Shown here one piece after another: positions 42,060 through 54,519 of a stretch of DNA of 64,000 bases; within the stretch, counting starts at the first letter, position 1, and every line of letters starts with the position of its first letter. Origin of the DNA: Pictodentalium vernedei (taxonomy: Eukaryota > Mollusca > Scaphopoda > Dentaliida > Dentaliidae); contig JAUFNR010000051.1 in the NCBI GenBank assembly GCA_031216915.1, positions 154,913 to 218,912 on the forward strand, given 5' to 3'. Position numbers and translations under genes: made by a program. The notes below the pieces were generated by a model. That model saw only the letters and a list, made by a program, of their open reading frames with translations. It did no database searches and was not told the origin of the DNA.

Positions 42060-42692
42060 TAATTTGATTGTACATGCCCTTGTCATTTATTAAGATACTA
42101 CAAGAAATGTTTTATCACTCTACGTTTTTCTACATTTCAAGGAGAATACATCTGGAATGGTAAGTGACATAAGAATGACAATCGAACTTGACCTGAATGT
42201 TATGGTATATAATAATGTTGCAAAATTATAAGGTTGTACATCAAAGCAAACTAGAGTTATTATCTAGGAAAGGATTGATTTTACCATTTTTCCACTTTTC
42301 AAGAGGCAAAACTCTGGAACTGAAAATCTCATGAAAATTTGACAACCTGCATTTCACAGAAGGTAGTAATTTTGCAAAATTATAAGGTTGTACATCAAAG
42401 CTAACTAGAGCTATCATCCGGAAACCATTGTTTTTACCATTTTGTGACTTTTCAAGGGACATAACTCTGAAAAAGTGAATGCCATAATGGTGAAAATCAA
42501 ACTTGACCTGCATTTCAAACTAGGTAGTAAGGTTGCAAAATTATAAGGTTATACATGTACATTAAAGCAAACGCGAGATCTCATCCAGAAACCATTTCAG
42601 ATGGACAGATGGAAGGACAGAGTGGCAAATGTATGCTCCCCCCTCCCCCCCCCCAAAAAAAAAAATTGGGGGGGGGAGCATAAAAAGCTACA
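42060..42692. mobile_element. pearl/Helentron-like element, about 155-bp core units
   Basis: About three units with ttgcaaaattataaggttgt, acatcaaagcaaactagag and acttttcaagg...aactctg. They are followed by gatggacagatggaaggaca g and a terminal hairpin made of tatgctcccccc and gggggggagcata around an A run (42633-42682), then aaaaag. The hairpin stem is extended by poly(C)/poly(G). Confidence 0.7.
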
Positions 42693-42965
42693 TACACTCC
42701 CCTTGTTTCTTTGAAGGAAAATTTTCCAATTTTTGAGAGAAATTTATTGATGGAAGAGGCAACAAATTCAAACTGATGCCAGTCTGGAAAATCGGGAGCA
42801 GAATTTCACGAGAAACAGTCTTTCGATTTTGAAAATGGGAAGCGCCCTATATACAACTCACTAATATCTGAAGTGAGCATGCTATGTTTGAGTCCCAGCA
42901 TAATTCATGGTGTATTGTTCACATTTCTGTTCTCACATTGTACTATTTGGCCTATTTCCCACGAT

Positions 42966-43172
42966 TATAACCCTTTTACAGAAGGCACATATCATTTTTT
43001 CTTATTTAAATTTTTTCCCACAAATTCTTAAAACAAGTTCAACAAAACCATATCATATGACCTTTCATTGGAACAAGCTCAACACAATGGTTTTGTTGAA
43101 TTTTTTTTTGCTTTTGCACAATTTGCAGATTACATGGCAGATGCTGCCAATTAATCAGGTTATGGGTTAGTT
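42966..43172. repeat. decayed TTAA MITE (subfamily B type)
   Basis: aacccttttacagaaggc, a central caacaaaaccatatcatatg acc fold-back on cattggaacaagctc, and a degenerate right end aatcaggttatggg. Arms match 36573-36791 with many changes. Confidence 0.6.
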
Positions 43173-43399
43173 GTTCACTAGGTGGAACTAAGATTCGTTG
43201 TTGTCTACTTGCAAAAAGAAAACATTGCAGGTGTAATAGGCACAAGAGCAACAGCTCGCCTCAAAATTGAAAGACTGGAGAATCAGAATCTGATTCATGC
43301 ATTGATTCTCATAAATTTATTTCTGAACAGTAGACTAGGATGGGAATAAAGTTATTTTAATTCTCACAAAATTCTGCTCCTGTAAATATAACTAATAAT

Positions 43400-43575
43400 C
43401 CACTTTCCACGGGTGGGCAATATTTCCACGGACACAGTAATATTAGCTTCCAAATAGTAATTATAGGATAATCATCAAAAATTTAATTAATGAAGCATCT
43501 GGTACAACCCGATGCTTCATAAATTAAAATTTTGCTGATGATTTTTATTACCTGGTAAATGCATATGTGGACATC
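43400..43575. mobile_element. MITE with gcatc...gatgc fold-back (copy 1)
   Basis: tttccacgggtggg and atatttccacggacac are followed by a palindrome: taatgaagcatctggtacaa pairs with cccgatgcttcataaatta. Related copies lie at 45109-45352 and 48660-48845. Confidence 0.7.
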
Positions 43576-43699
43576 ACATGATCCAATGTGTGCCGTTTTC
43601 CCCTACACATGAAAGTTTGAAAAGAATCAGCTTTAATTAGTCTAGAGTTTGACTGTTTAAAAAACAAAATGGAAAAAAAGGTTTTTTGCACAAGCACAA

Positions 43700-44100
43700 T
43701 TTTTATGATCAGGGAGGTGCTTGCAGTCCTGGTAACCATTCCTTGTTTGTTGGGCAAAAAAATTGCTGTGAGAGAACTGGTGCTTCTACAACAATTGCTG
43801 TGAAGCCTGTTCGACTGTAAAAATCATCAGGGGGCAGGCTTAGTCTCAACTGCCATGTATATGTAGTAAGCAGTGAAGTGAAAACTTTCAAGTAACTTTA
43901 ACATGTAAAAAGTAGTTCCAGATACATGTGTATATTTATCACAATCAATGTACAGAATCTTTCACTCAATTAGATCATTCCAATATCATGAACCATATGA
44001 ATGCTGAGAAAAAATCTTGGAAGTAAGCAGGCGACTTGCTCATTATGTATAGTATGAGTGAAAATAATATGCAGCATAACCACAAACTAAGTTTCTCACT
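43700..44100. other. no gene recognised
   Basis: Unique-looking AT-rich DNA. Short minus-strand frames (for example 43709-43891) have no recognisable motif. Confidence 0.4.
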
Positions 44101-44205
44101 GCTTCTAACTCAATAACACTAGAATCCGACACCATTTTCTGGAAAGCTCTGGGAGAGCTTTCCAGAAACTGATGTCAGATTTTGGTGTTCTCAACATAGA
44201 AGCAG
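44101..44205. repeat. palindrome, about 45-bp arms
   Basis: gcttctaactcaataacact agaatc...ttctggaaagctct pairs with gagagctttccagaa...gat tttggtgttctcaacatagaagc. No gene. Confidence 0.8.
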
Positions 44206-44473
44206 AGCACATAGTTTTTAGTGGTTATGTTGCGGTTATGTTGCAACTTGTACTGTAAATATTAAGATTAGCAATACAGCGTAGTGCAACCAATATGGTT
44301 TGATTGCTTGTGTAACCTGGAAGTTGTGCAATTTCTGCCATCACAAGGCTTTCTGAAGAAGCTATCCATGGCAGTATTTTTGCTGTGGATATTTTTTGTT
44401 TCCTCTGCAATTTCCTTGGCACTGCCGATTGCTGAGGGTGAATTACCAGGGCTGAAACAAGATTTTTTGTTTT

Positions 44474-44705
44474 AATGACCAAACCAGCCAGCACTATTCT
44501 GAAAATTGCTATTCAATTTTTTTAAAAATTGTTGTCTAAAAACATTAGCTTGTTGCACCTCAAAAGAACGAGTTCATTGAGAGTGTTTCGATGAGGGGTC
44601 ATAAGATGTAAGATGTTTTTTTTTAAACAGAAATAAAAAATTTATAGTTATCAAAGAATTGTTTTAGAGGTGTGTCATCTGCTATTCATGATGGCTCAAG
44701 GTTCT
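44474..44705. repeat. decayed TTAA MITE (subfamily A type)
   Basis: The segment starts ttaatgaccaaaccagccag, with a degenerate central fold-back and tatcaaagaattgttttaga ggtgtgtcatctgc at the right, as in 37055-37264. Terminal motifs are mutated. Confidence 0.55.
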
Positions 44706-44888
44706 CAACCTTGAACTGTTACAGTAGGCGGTAAAGTAAATATGGATCCTATTGGTGCCAGATGTGTGACTGTGGATGCAGTTGTTGAGGCCTTTCGTCT
44801 GCCTGAAAACAAAATAACACTGAATCAGTGATGTAGTAACCTTCTTTTTTCACCATTGTAACATAGATTGTGGCACTAAAATAAAGTT

Positions 44889-45099
44889 AACCCTCTGCAC
44901 TCTCAAATCAAAATATCAAAATTTCAGGATGGAAATTTTTTCCACAATTCAACTGGGAATGTAACCAGTTCAGTCTTGTTTGATAGTGCTCATTGAGCTC
45001 TGTCACAAAAGAATGAATTGGCCAAATTCCTAGTGGAATGCTGGGAAATATTTGTATCTTGAAATTTTGATATTTTGATATCAGTATGCGGAGGATTAA
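44889..45099. mobile_element. TTAA MITE, second family (ccctctgca ends)
   Basis: TTAA ccctctgcactct on the left and gtatgcggaggaTTAA on the right, with inner arms aaaatatcaaaatttcagg and cttgaaattttgatatttt and a fold-back centre gcattgagctctgtcac. Copies at 48405-48628 and, decayed, at 39560 and 45890-46075. Confidence 0.75.
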
Positions 45100-45108
45100 C
45101 CATTTGCC

Positions 45109-45352
45109 TACAGTACGGCGACCATGGACTGGTCGCTTTCCACAGGTGGGAAACATTTCCACGGATGCAATATTAGATTCCAAACATTAATTATAGGAAT
45201 GATCAGCACAATTTTAATTAATGAAACATCGGGTACAACCCGATGCTTCATTAATACAAATTTTGCTGATTTTTATTACCTGGTAAACGCATACGTGGAC
45301 ATCACTGCCCATGTGTGGATTATGACCAGTCCATGGTGACTGTACTGTAACA
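45109..45352. mobile_element. MITE, ACAGT...CCATGGACTGGTC ends (copy 2)
   Basis: The best preserved copy of this family. acagtacggcgaccatggac tggtc at the left and gaccagtccatggtgactgt at the right are inverted ends. The inner palindrome pairs aattttaattaatgaaacat cggg with cccgatgcttcattaatac. Copy 3 is at 48660-48845. Confidence 0.8.
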
Positions 45353-46079
45353 TGACCAGAAGATGTACAATATATGTTACAAAGAAAGAAAAAAAAGAGA
45401 TTTTTTTAAATTTCAAAACTGACATTGGATGTAGGGTCCCGCAGGAATGGCAATTTTCATAAGATGTAGTACTTTTACTTATCCCTCTGCACACTAAGGC
45501 CAAGCAAAATTAAATAATTGATTCTCAGGCAATTTTTTTGTAAACAAATTTATTTTTATTTTTTATTCCTAATGGAATGGTTGCCGATGCCTAAAATCCA
45601 GTTGCAAGAGCCTAAAATTAAATCCTAGAGTTTCCATGTTGATTTTGTAACAGTGATCATACAAACAAAAATCAATATAGAACAACTAAAATGTAGATAA
45701 AAAGTAAGTTTTTGAACTGGTTGAGTGCGAGAAGCCACAATTAGGCCTTCCAAAAAAATGAGGGTACCAGTGCAAAAGGCAGCATTTTCCTTAACCATGT
45801 TTCGTATTCAGGCAAATAAATATCATGAACGTGGGCCAAAAAAAAGAATGCACCGCTGCCAGAGAATCAAGATTAATTTTCTTTAGCCAAATGTCAAAAT
45901 AAGGAATTAAAGTACAATTTCTTTCCACAGTGCATCACAGGAATTAAACCAATTTAATCTTGTTTAACAGCACTTCCTGTCAAACAAGACAGAATTGGTC
46001 AAATTCCAAGTTGCATTATGGGGGAATTTGGTGCATGAAATACGCCTATTTTGACATCAGTGTGCAGAAAGATAATCAA

Positions 46080-46847
46080 ACACTATTGTTAACAAGGTTC
46101 TATTACAAAGACCTTCTTTCTCCCAAAAAAACATGTCACTGAGCCCTAAACAAGCCATTTCAATTTGACGCTCCTGGACAAGTAACAAATTGACTTTGAT
46201 GTCCATGAAAAACATTCCTTCATGGGACTACTTGGAGAAAATACAGGATGTTGATTTGTGCATAGTGTGAGTGGTTTTGGAAAAGATATTTGGTAAATGG
46301 TTAACTGTTTTAGTGCTGTAATCTCTACTAGAATGAGGATATCATCTTTGAACTCACTGATGAAATGCTGCAATGTGACACCATTGGAAAAGATTCCTGG
46401 AGCACTTTCCAACAAGTGTCACATTTCAGCTTACCAGCTCAATCTAATAGACTCTAGAAATGAAATGTGGTATTTTGAACTAAACAGATCAATTAATTAA
46501 ATAGGTGTTTAATACAAGATCCTAGTGATGATCTGTAGCTGTGGATGTTGTCATACTTCAGCCTGAAAACAAAATAAACCCAAATATTATTAGACATCCA
46601 TCAAATAACAGGTGCTCAAGCCAATTTGATTGATATTTATGTCCAAAGTATTAATATTGATTTTCACATCAGTGGTATGATGTTGCACTCATGTCAATTC
46701 TGTTACTTATATAAGGCCTAAAAAAGTTAAAAATCCATTTCTTAGGCCCTCTCCCATGGTCCTTTTGGCTTCCACATCCTCTCTTTTTATAACAAATGCA
46801 AACTTAAAAATAAAAATTTAATAGTTTATGTCTGATATTTTACCGAA
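46080..46847. other. no gene recognised
   Basis: Two small overlapping frames on opposite strands (46146-46415 and 46297-46500) have no known motif. Nothing else was identified. Confidence 0.4.
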
Positions 46848-46965
46848 GTTAACAGAATTGGTAAATTTGTCCCTTGAGTGCAACAAAACTTTGCAATGCT
46901 TTAGCATTGCAAAGACTCCTTGCACTCAAGGGACGAAATACACAACACATGCAATTCTGTTGATT
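46848..46965. repeat. palindrome, about 50-bp arms
   Basis: gttaacagaattggtaaatt tgtcccttgagtgcaa pairs with ttgcactcaagggacgaaat ...gcaattctgttgat; the centre is a perfect tttgcaatgctttagcattg caaag hairpin. Confidence 0.85.
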
Positions 46966-47079
46966 ATGAGGCCCAAAACATAAAACAAACTAAGAACATG
47001 AACTTTTGATGGCAAAGAAATAATTAGAAAAATAAAAAAAATAAAATAACATTATGCCCACACACATTCAATTTTGCAA

Positions 47080-48358
47080 ATGAAAGTGTCAATGACACTG
47101 TAGCTCAACTTGTTAAGACATGTACATCATGTATAGTATGTGACACAGCAATGACAAACATCTAGGTAATGACCTGATACAAAGATACATATAAAGTATT
47201 GTAACGGTCTACATAAATACTGACCGTAGCCTGTAACAACTGTATAGGTAAAGTATTGTAAAGGTGGGTGACAGTCAGATGCTAAACTAGAAAAGAAATC
47301 TGAGTCCCAGAGTGGGTCTGACTGAACCCCAAAATATTTGTTCTCATAGCACAGTGATAACAAAGGCACCCCCAAAACACACTTGTTCCTGTCCCAAGGT
47401 GAAAACAAAGGTACCCAAGAAGTTTCATGAAGATCAGTTCATAAATACGAGCTGTATAGAAGTTGTGACAAAAAACTGACTAGACCTAATTTTGGTACAA
47501 AATGGCCACTGGCAGACATCTTGAATTTTGGACCGCACCCAGAAATACTCGTTCTCGTCCCAAGGTGATAACAAAGGTACCCAAGAAGTTTCGGGAAGAT
47601 CGGTTGATAAATACAGCCTCTAGCCCGAGCCGCATTGACATGTGCACTTACAGTGTATAAGTAGCACTGAATAAATCAAAGTTCATCTAATTTGCATAAT
47701 TTCTGCACGAGAAAAAAACCTGTATTATATGTGATGTATCCCATGGTACTAAACATTCACACAAAAAATTATTCAAATCAGCGCTTTCATATGGAAGTTC
47801 TGTGCAAAAATCTGATTGCACCTAATTTTGTACAAAATGGCTGCCATCGGCCATCTTGAATTTTGGACCGGACCCAAAAACACTCGTTCTTGTCTCACAG
47901 TGATACCAAAGGTACCCAAGAAGTTATGTAAAGATTGGTTCATAAATACGGCCTCTAGCCCGAGCCGTATTGGCATTTGCACTTACAGTGCTGAAAGTAA
48001 CACCAAAAAACATCAAAGTTAGTCTAATTTGTATAATTTACGCATGAGAAAAAAACCTGTGTTATATGTGATGTATCCCATGGTACTAAACATTCATACA
48101 AAAAATTATTCAAATCAGCGCTTTCATATGGAAGTTCTGCACAAAAATCTGATTGCACCTAATTTTGTACAAAATGGCTGCCAGCGGCCAACTTGAATTT
48201 CGGATTGGACCCAAAAACACTCATTCTCGTACCACGGTCATAACAAAGGTACCCAAGATGTTTCGTAAAGATCGGTTCATAAACACAGCCTCTAGCCCGA
48301 GCCGTATTGAATTGTTGATGGACAGACGACTGGCCTTCGCCAAAGTTGACCTAAAAAT
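47080..48358. mobile_element. pearl/Helentron-like element, about 330-bp core unit (copy 2)
   Basis: Same start (aatgaaagtgtcaatgacac), same unique left segment and the same roughly 330-bp units as 34076-35336. Ends gatggacagacgactgg, a short hairpin (ggccttcgccaaagttgacc), then taaaaatgg. Two related copies 13 kb apart with shared boundaries confirm this as a discrete mobile family. Confidence 0.78.
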
Positions 48359-48404
48359 GGTCTGAGAAACAGATCTACTTTGTGGGGCCTAAAGTAATAA
48401 TTCT

Positions 48405-48628
48405 TTAACCCTCAGTAACACAGAGGTCAAAATTATCAAAACAAAATTTTGAAGGTGCAAATATTTTCCCATAATGCAACTGACAATTTAACCAATTTTA
48501 ACTTTGTTTAATACAGCTCACCGAGCTCTGTCAAATAAGAATGAAATGGTTAAAGTCCTGCTTGCATTAAGCAAAAAATTTGATGATTCAAATCTAAATA
48601 TTTGGACATCAATGTGCAGAGGATTAAA
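48405..48628. mobile_element. TTAA MITE, second family (copy 2)
   Basis: TTAAccctcagtaac at the left and gtgcagaggaTTAA at the right, with caaaattatcaaaacaaaat and related inner arms and the gctcaccgagctctgtcaa centre. Confidence 0.7.
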
Positions 48629-48659
48629 TATTCCGACTCCAATAAAAAAAAGTTCTACG

Positions 48660-48845
48660 AAATCTTCCATGGGTGACAATATTTCCACGGACACATTAAT
48701 ATTTGATTCCAAACACCAGTTTTTGGAATAATCATCAAAAATTACAACCCCGTGCTTCATTACATAAAATTTTGCTGATGATGATTTTCATTACCTAGTA
48801 AATACGTGCGTGGATTACGACCAGTCCACACTGACTGCACTGTAT
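48660..48845. mobile_element. MITE, gcatc...gatgc family (copy 3, internally deleted)
   Basis: catgggtgacaatatttccacg, then a shortened palindrome (attacaaccccgtgcttcatt) and gattacgaccagtccacactg. One arm of the central fold-back is missing compared with 45109-45352. Confidence 0.7.
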
Positions 48846-48984
48846 GAAATTTCTGTACCAAGTCAACTACAGTCAACCTCAGATGAGGTTCACCAAGGCA
48901 TAGATCAAGTTCAGTGAACAAGGTTCAGAAAATTCATGTCAAATCATGACGAATTTAAGATTTTTACTACCATTTGTAATTTGA

Positions 48985-49375
48985 CCTTTACCTAACGTAA
49001 CTAAACTTGCTAGTGCCATTCACAAAAATCACCAAACAAATATTTTTTCACCTTTTGCCTTAGAAACATAACTTATCGCTCTTCACTGCAACAAGCTTGT
49101 TGAGCTCATTACTGTAACAGAATGAGAGAGAAGTGTGGGAGCCAGGGCTCAAACTGATGACCTCCAACACAAATCGACTGTTACCATGAGACTAAGAGAT
49201 CTGGACCAACCAGGCTGGTTGGTAAATGGCCCTTATACCTTGACCACAACATCACAATGAGGGGTCATAAGCTACATTTCCAAGGCAAAAAATAAAACTG
49301 TTTACCAATTCAGAAAACGATTTTTTTTTGTTTTAGCAATTGTTGTCTTCTATTTGTGTTTGGGTAAACAGTTAA
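48985..49375. repeat. decayed TTAA MITE split by a tRNA-like insertion
   Basis: Left part acctttacctaacgtaac...gagctcattactgtaaca and right part aatgaggggtcataagctac...tttgggtaaacagttaa correspond to the two arms of a subfamily A MITE. The centre is interrupted at 49127-49255. Confidence 0.6.
49127..49255 (-). repeat. tRNA-like insertion (SINE head fragment), not a functional tRNA
   Basis: A 129-bp insertion flanked by AATGAG (49121-49126 and 49256-49261). On the minus strand it contains an A-box-like tagtctcatggtaacag and a B-box-like gtttgagccctgg spaced about 30 bases apart, as in a tRNA-derived SINE head, then ctcccacacttctct. The stems do not pair well enough for a working tRNA. Confidence 0.5.
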
Positions 49376-49599
49376 TGAAATGTACGAAAACATTAATACA
49401 ATTCTACTTCCAAAACAAACTCACAACATTACGATGTCGACATTGTCTTCTGACATCATTCCGATATTAAATGTGTTGTGAATATTTTCTGTAAGGAACT
49501 ATTTACGGGTGATTTTGTGATAAGAGAAAGTATTCATGCAGCAGATATTACCTTAATTTTCTTTTTAAGTCAGTTCAACTATCAAAAACTCAGTGATTG

Positions 49600-51035
49600 A
49601 AAACAGGAGACTCTAAGGGACCTAGATGCTGTATACCAAATATCAAAGAATTCTGACAGGTGGATCAGAAGACATGTGTCAAACAATATTTTTCATATTG
49701 CACCAAGTTAAAATTCAAAAGGGAGTCCAAATATCAACCCAAAGACTTGATTTGAACAAACTTAGATTTGACTTCCCTGAAGATGTTGTATACAAATATC
49801 AGAAGATTCTGATTGGGGGATCTGATAGGATTTTCAAAGCTTATTCCTCATATTGCACCAAGTTAAAATTTGGGCTGCCTTAGAGAGCCCAATTATCAAG
49901 CAATGGATTTGAGTTGAACACCTTGAATCCAACTCCTGTAAGGATTCTGTATGCCATACCGGGTATATTAAATGATTCGGGCTTGTGTTTCTGGAGAATA
50001 GTTTTAAAGATTATTCCTCATACAGGGACTTTAAACAAAATGCGATCTGGAATCCCTAAGGATGCGGCATATCAAATTTCAAAAGATTCTGACTGGTGGA
50101 TCTGAAGAAGATTTTTAAAGATTATCCTTCATATTGCACCAAGTTAAAATTCGGGCCCCCATAGCATAGGAAGCCCAAATTTTAACACAGGGGTTTTGTT
50201 TTGAACACTCTTGAATCTGACCCTCATAACAATGATATATAAAAAGATTCTGACTGGCGGTTCTGAAGATTTTTAAAGAGTATTCCCCACATTGCTCTGA
50301 GTTAAAATTTGGGCTATGAACCAAATATCAAGATTCTGATGAGTGGTTCTGGCGAAGAAATTTTTTAACATTTTTGCAAATATGCTGGCTCAGCATTTTT
50401 TTTATGTTCCCCCCACAGAACACCCTAACATAACCATTGGCGATTTTTTTTTACCTTTCCATTTTACTGGTCCAAAGGATGATTCATACCAAATAACAGT
50501 TCTCTGTTCGGTGTGGTTTGGGAAATATGTGTGTTTGAAAATATTTCTGTTTTTAACTCCTGTGGTTCCCACGCAAATTTTTTTGCATGGATCAAGTACT
50601 TATGACTCAATAATACCACATACCAAATTTGGTTCAAACTGGACCATTGGTTCAGAAAATAGAAATTTCAGGCTCAAAATTCTGCTCCTCCCATAACAAA
50701 GGCAAATATTGCTCCACAAACTTTATTTGAACAAACTTTATTTTACACCTCCAAAGGAAGCTTCATACCAAATAATACATTGTACCCACTGGTTCATCAG
50801 ATTTTTTTAAAAATTTGGGGCATTTTTCCTCCACCCCATCCCCATTGGGGGCAGCACATTGGGTTGGACAAAAATACAATGCCCCTTTGGGACCATTACT
50901 CACACAAACTTTCCTTGAATTGGCCCAGTGGTTTTGGAGAAGACTCAAACACAACTTAATGTGTGACAACGGATGCAGGACGACTAACACATGATCACAA
51001 CACCTCACCCTGACTTTCATTCAGGCGAGCTAATA
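49600..51035. mobile_element. pearl/Helentron-like element, about 150-bp core units
   Basis: Same core family as 30980-32455: ccaaatatcaaagaattctg, ggtggatcagaagac, catattgcaccaagtt. The right part shares gcaaatattgctccacaaac and caatgcccctttggga with that copy. Ends with gacaacggatgcaggacgac, a short hairpin (cctgactttcattcaggcg) and gagctaataaataaatg. Confidence 0.68.
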
Positions 51036-51401
51036 AATAAATGACAGCATGAACACTGGTGACCAATGAGTTTTCCAGCAATTCGGTTGTTTCAAGATCA
51101 GTGTGTAGAATCTGAGTGAAGAAAGCACTCTTATTGTAACAGCTATTAATTGAAAATAGAATGTTTTCATTCTTGGAATTCACTTTATAAAGTTTCCTCA
51201 ATCCACAAAAAGTATTTCCATTTACCTGTTTTAATCCTGTAACCTATGTAACAAGTAACCAACTAAATCTGTGCATTTTTACAGCCTTAGTCTGACAAGG
51301 TGACCCTGGCTGTCGAAATTGTCAAACAACAATAAATAAATTAATTTTATAGCTTTAAAGTCAGGGCATTTTCATGTAATGTGTGATATGGCAGTTATTA
51401 A

Positions 51402-51472
51402 TTTTTTATAACCAGAAAGAGTGACTAACTCTGCTTTGCACCGGGTTAGTCACACATTCTGGCTATAAAAAA
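51402..51472. repeat. palindrome, about 28-bp arms
   Basis: ttttttataaccagaaagag tgactaac pairs with gttagtcacacattctggct ataaaaaa. It abuts the left end of the next pearl-like element. Confidence 0.85.
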
Positions 51473-53914
51473 TGAAAGTGTCAATGACACTGTGGCTCAA
51501 CTTGACAAACTTGAACTTGGTAAGTTTTAAATGAAATGGCAAAATTGAAGATCATTGGTACCAATGTTATTTGATGAAATTTCAACATAACAGCAGTGTG
51601 TGTGCACAACGTCAGAGTAATCCATGCATTTTTAAATGTAAACTGTAAGACTGGCTAAAAGAAGAATGCTGAAACACAAATGCAGTATGATCAGAGGTTA
51701 TTGTAAATAGCAACTTTTTTCACAGAAATGAATGCTTATCAATAGCTTTTATCTAAAGGTCTTGCCTAATGAGCACACCAAGTTCAAAAACAATCCTATG
51801 ATAAATGTGGCCTGTAGGCCATGTCAAAGAATGTTGATGCACAAATGCAATAAATTCGAAGATTGTTGCTAACAGCAACAGCTTTTGATGAAAATGAAAA
51901 GAAAATCAATAGCTCCTATCTTTGTCACCCTGCATAAGCATACAAAGTTTCATAACAACCTGATAATGAATGTGCCTTCTGAGGCATGCCAACGGAAGAT
52001 GTGAATGCACAAATGCACTACACTAAGTAGGTCACTGCTTGCGGCAATTTTTTTTTTTAATGGAAATTCATAAATATACCATGCAGAGAGTGCAAAAGGG
52101 ATAAGTTGATGCACAAATGCAGTAAGTTCAAAGGCTGGTGATAACGACAATAATTTTTTATGGAAATGAGAAAAAGCAATAGCTCACATCTAGATGTCAC
52201 CCCGAACACATTTATCAAGTTTCAAAGTGATCCGATCATAAATGTGCCTCGAATGGTGTGTTAATGGGAAATGTTGAGGTCTAACTAAACTAAGTTCAAA
52301 GGTCAGCGGCCACATTTTTTGACAGAAATGGAAGAAAATTGACAGCTCCCATATAGATGTCACCCCACACAAGCACACCAAGTCTGCAAGCGATCCAATC
52401 ATAAATGTGCCCTGCAGGGTGAGTCAAAGGGAAATATTGATGCTTAACTGCACTAAGTTTTTACTAAGTTCATCAAAGGTCATTGCCAGTGGCAACATTT
52501 TTTGACGGAAATCAAAGAAAATCGACCGCTCCCATCTAGAGGTAACCCCAAACAAGCATACAAAGTTTCAAACCGATCTGATCAAAAATGTGTCCTGTAG
52601 GGCATGTCAAAGGAATATACTGATGCCTGTCTAAACTAAGTTCAGAGATCGTTGCCAGCGGCAACATCTTTTGACAGACGGAAATGGAAGAAAATCGATA
52701 GCTCCCATCTAGAGGTCTCTCCAAACAAACATGCCAGGTTTCAAAGCAATCCAAGCATAAATGTGCCCTGTAGGGTGTGCCAAAGGGAAATATTGAGGTC
52801 TGACTAAACTAAGTTCTCGGAACGTTGACCATAGCAACATTTTTTGAAGGAAATGGAAGAAAATTGATAGCACCCATTTAGAGGTCTCCCCAAACAAGCA
52901 TGCCAGGTTTCAAAGCAATTCGATCATAAATGTGCCCTGTAGGATGTGCCAAAGGGAAATAGTGAGGTCTGACTAAACTAAATTCTAAGAATGTTGGCAG
53001 CGGCAACATTTTTCAACGGAAATTGAAGAAAATCGATAGCTCCCATCTAGAGGTCTCCTCAAACAAGCATACCAGGTTTCAAAGCAATCCGATCATAAAT
53101 GTGCCCTGCAAGGTGTGCCAAAGAGAAATATTGAGGTCTGACTAAACTAAGTTCTAAGAACGTTGGCCGTGGCAACATTTTTTGATGGAATTTGAAGAAA
53201 ATCGATAGCTCCCATCTAGAGGTCGCCCCAAACAAGCCTGCCAGGTTTCAAAGCAATCCGATCATAAATGTGCCCTGCACGGGGTGCCAAAGAGAAATAT
53301 TGAGGTCTGACTAAACTAAGTTCTAAGAACCTTGGCCATGGCAACATTTTTTGATAGAAATGGAAGAAAATCGATAGCTCCCATATAGAGGTTACCCCAA
53401 ACAAGCATGCCAGGTTTCAAAGCAATCTGATCATAAATGTGCCCTGTAGGGTGTGCCAAAGGGGAAATATTGAGGTCTTCTGACTAAACTAAGTTCTAAG
53501 AACATTGGCCGTGGCAACATTTTTTGACAGAAATGGAAAAAAAATCAGTAGCTCCCATCTAGAGGTCACCCCAAACAAGCATACCAGGTTTCAAAGCAAT
53601 CTGATCATAAATATGCCCTGTAGGGTGTGCCAAAGGGAAATATTGTGGTCTGACTAAACTAAGTTCTAAGAACGTTGGCCGTGGCAACATTTTTTGACGA
53701 AAATTGAAGAAAATCGATAGCTCCCATCTAGAGGTCACCCCAAACGAGCATACCAAGTTTCAAAGCGATCTGACCGTAAGTGCGACCTGTGAGGTGTGCC
53801 AAAGGAAATTGTGGACGTACGTACTAATGTACTAACGTACGTACGTACGTACGCCGACGGACGAGAAGTAATGGCAATAGCTCAGCTTGACTTTTGTCAA
53901 GTTGAGCTAAAAAT
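51470..53914. mobile_element. pearl/Helentron-like element, about 170-bp core units
   Basis: Begins aatgaaagtgtcaatgacac tgtggctcaacttgac, like 34076 and 47080, but has a different core: about ten or more units (51750-53810) with cgatagctcccatctagagg, ccaaacaagcataccaggtt, gatcataaatgtgccctgta and ctaaactaagttctaagaac. Ends with an acgtacgtacgtac tract, gccgacggacgagaagtaat, and a terminal hairpin (agctcagcttgac...gtcaagttgagct, about 53879-53909) plus AAAAATC. All the minus-strand frames here are repeat-derived. Confidence 0.8.
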
Positions 53915-53926
53915 CATTAACTGAAT

Positions 53927-54165
53927 TATTATTATTTATTAGTGTTTAAGGTCACATATTTTTGCACAATGGCTAATCATGACCACAACATAAGTATCAA
54001 CTCAAGACCAGGGGTGAGTGTTAATAAGTCATGTTGCCCATTTTAGAGACAGCTTGCACTTTCCTAGCATTGGTGACTGGGTCCTATTTTACCAGTAAAA
54101 CAGAGCCTCTTTACCGCAGTGAGCACGCACTGCTTCACTTCCCGGGGTTCCCGTGGGGACATTAA
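53927..54165 (-). repeat. SINE-like repeat
   Basis: attattatttattagtgttt aaggtcacat tail, cacaatggctaatcatgacc acaac, then accaggggtgagtg, gcattggtgactgggtccta and cccggggttcccgtgggg. Same body type as 37757-38040 and 32975-33090. Confidence 0.7.
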
Positions 54166-54519
54166 CTGAATAACTAACCTTACACACTGTACAGACTTCA
54201 TGTAAATCTCATCTATATCAACTCTTTACCCAATATTATGGCCAAAACTGGCCAGTACTATTCTCAAAAAGCATTCAAACTCAGCTAATGATCCCTCATT
54301 GGAATGGATTGTGGGCAGGTTTTTTTCAGTGATATATAAAAATGAAAATATATTCTACAGGTATTTTTAATTAGCTCCTTGCTGCTGTTGGTGGATATTC
54401 CTGTCTAGGACAAGAAATCTCTTGCCACTGAAATACATGTAAATATAATTTGGGCACCTTTAACCAAATTTCCCCCAATAAATTGATTGGACTTTTTGAC
54501 CACTGATTTCTTGAGTTAA

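Noticed and set aside
49150-49225. Functional tRNA gene on the minus strand
   Set aside because: A- and B-box-like motifs are present but acceptor and anticodon stems do not pair; better explained as a SINE head.
52190-53760. A series of similar 60-70-residue minus-strand frames that look like a small gene family
   Set aside because: They recur at the period of the 170-bp core repeat and share its decay; no start or stop conservation beyond the repeat.
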